Origin: Hanstruepera marina
Lineage (GTDB): Bacteria; Bacteroidota; Bacteroidia; Flavobacteriales; Flavobacteriaceae
Length of the DNA stretch: 64,000 bases
Assembly: GCF_019880635.1 (NCBI RefSeq)
Contig: NZ_JAINVX010000002.1
Coordinates: 310,001-374,000, forward strand
Direction of reading: 5' to 3'
The translations under genes were made by a program, and so were the position numbers. Shown here in pieces: positions 62,906 through 64,000 of this stretch. Numbering within the stretch: the first letter of the stretch is position 1; the number at the start of each line of letters is the position of its first letter. Below the pieces are notes generated by a model. That model was given only the letters and a program-made list of their open reading frames with translations. It made no database searches and was not told where the DNA came from.

Positions 62906-63815
62906 ACAGCCCTTGGTAAGCATCATTTTACCAGTGTATAACGGAGAAAAAACCATAAAAGCAACTTTGGATAGTTTGTTAAACCAAACCTATGAGCATT
63001 TTGAGTTGCATATTGGAATCGACGGCACGAATGATGCCTCAAAAACAATAATTGAGTCTTTTGATGACAAGAGGATTGTTATACATGAAAACCCCACCAA
63101 TTTAGGTTTAGCTAAAAATGTAAATAAATTAATTTCTTTAACGCCTTTAAACAGTGATTTAATAGCCATGGCAGAACAAGACGATTTCTACGTTCCTGAA
63201 CGTTTGGAATGGCAAGTGGCCATTATGAGAAAATACCCTAATGTTGGTTTAGTGTCGGGAATTACAGAATTTGTAGGAGATAATAAATCTGTTTTTTTTC
63301 CAGGGATTTTAGTAAAAGGCAAGGCCTTTCCACAAGGTGAGGAACTGTTCAAATACTTGTATATAAATCAACTAAAAGTAGTCAATACATGCATGATGTT
63401 CCGTAAGTCTGTTCATATGGATAACAATTTAAGTTTTAAAGATACCTATGGTAATTTTAATGTAGATTGGAATTATGTATTACGTTTCGCTTTGGTTTCA
63501 AACATTTTCGGAATTCCAAAAGTTTTGGTTAAAATGAACCGGAAATCAAACCGCCAATCGGTAACAACAAATAAAAGAAAACAATATCAGGCTTCAAGAC
63601 AATTGCTAAAAGACTTTAAAAAGGAGTTTCCTGTACTCATTCCAAATAAAGATTATAAAGCGGCTTTAAAAGCACACCGTAAAATTGAATTTGGTATTAA
63701 CGGAAGACTCATGGTAATACTTAAAGGTATATATTATTCTTTAATATATTTAGATATGTATTTTGTGAAGTATATTTTTTTGAGAATAAAAACTTTAATT
63801 GCTCAACATTCATGA
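62895..63815 (+). CDS. GT2 family glycosyltransferase
   Basis: The ATG at 62895 gives 306 residues (MENEQPLVSIILPVYNGEKT), overlapping the previous gene by 11 bp. A TTG 24 bp upstream would only add residues without family support. GT-A motifs: LHIGIDGTNDASKTI and MAEQDDFYVPERLEW. The middle has an ExDxxY-like block. It is the last complete gene in the window. Confidence 0.88.
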   Translation: MENEQPLVSIILPVYNGEKTIKATLDSLLNQTYEHFELHIGIDGTNDASKTIIESFDDKRIVIHENPTNLGLAKNVNKLISLTPLNSDLIAMAEQDDFYVPERLEWQVAIMRKYPNVGLVSGITEFVGDNKSVFFPGILVKGKAFPQGEELFKYLYINQLKVVNTCMMFRKSVHMDNNLSFKDTYGNFNVDWNYVLRFALVSNIFGIPKVLVKMNRKSNRQSVTTNKRKQYQASRQLLKDFKKEFPVLIPNKDYKAALKAHRKIEFGINGRLMVILKGIYYSLIYLDMYFVKYIFLRIKTLIAQHS

Positions 63816-63816
63816 T

Positions 63817-64000
63817 ATGAAAAAGAACCCCGTAGTCAGTATATGTATGATTACTTATAACCATGAGGCGTTTATTGAGCAGGCTATTAATAGTGTGTTA
63901 ATGCAAATAATGGAGTATGAATTTGAGTTAGTTGTAGTAAATGATTGTTCAACGGATAACACGCATGTAATCATTGAATCTTTAAAAAAATCTAATCCAA
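63817..64000 (+). CDS. GT2 glycosyltransferase, 5' end only
   Basis: The open frame from ATG 63817 to the edge gives 61 residues (MKKNPVVSICMITYNHEAFI, then NSVLMQIMEYEFELVVVNDC, STDNTHVIIESLKK). It is a third relative of the glycosyltransferases at 50965 and 51825, sharing SICMITYNHE and the VLMQ block. It is coupled to the previous gene (1 bp gap). The 3' end lies beyond the window. Confidence 0.85.
   Translation, partial: MKKNPVVSICMITYNHEAFIEQAINSVLMQIMEYEFELVVVNDCSTDNTHVIIESLKKSNP

Overview
The window looks like the chromosome of a low-GC Bacteroidota, most likely a (marine) Flavobacteriaceae member. The grounds are C-terminal type IX secretion (T9SS) sorting domains, an SSDDD-type surface lipoprotein signal, a SecA of about 1,100 residues, TAnnTTTG-type promoter boxes, a YidC with a long periplasmic domain, and Bacteroidota families such as DUF2911, DUF2795 and tandem YwqK/MORN proteins. 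The species cannot be named from sequence alone.

Bases 1-33.6 kb are mostly core and housekeeping genes on both strands. In order they are: a partial DUF3820 gene, pyrG, yidC, a YwqK-like protein, a three-domain fasciclin lipoprotein, mnmA, a T9SS subtilase, a nitronate monooxygenase-like enzyme, a PD40 propeller protein, a secreted protein of unknown function, a MATE transporter, a putative lipid A/undecaprenyl-phosphate modification cluster (PAP2 phosphatase, ArnT-like, double LAB_N protein, DPM1/ArnC-like GT2), an epimerase, meaB, DUF2911, an ECF sigma locus with a strange hendecad-repeat protein, an M23 peptidase, a cohesin-like/dockerin pair of secreted proteins, and secA. From 33.7 to 37.4 kb lie a cobalamin adenosyltransferase, a methyltransferase and an ABC-F ATPase.

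From 38.4 kb to the right edge is a capsule/exopolysaccharide locus on the + strand. It starts at a good TTTG-N18-TATATTTG promoter and encodes Wza- and Wzc-like export proteins, a TviB/TviC pair for UDP-GalNAcA-type sugars, an ABC-2 exporter (Wzm/Wzt type), a sulfotransferase, FkbM and TylF methyltransferases, an aminotransferase/acetyltransferase pair for an N-acylated amino sugar, at least nine glycosyltransferases, a NodB-like deacetylase, and FemAB/GNAT-type transferases. The last glycosyltransferase runs off the edge. The likely product is an acidic, sulfated or methylated, N-acylated polysaccharide.

The most unusual material is in the gaps of the right half (34.3-34.8, 37.4-38.4, 43.1-44.1 and 45.15-45.5 kb). 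These hold two families of structured repeats in which conserved arms carry hairpin tips that change between copies while staying self-complementary. One family (D, TTCAAAC...GTTTGAA ends) tightly brackets a lone DUF559 PD-(D/E)XK nuclease gene, and this island separates tviB from tviC. I read it as a possible nuclease-linked repeat/mobile system. No tRNA, rRNA, CRISPR array or recognised transposase was seen.
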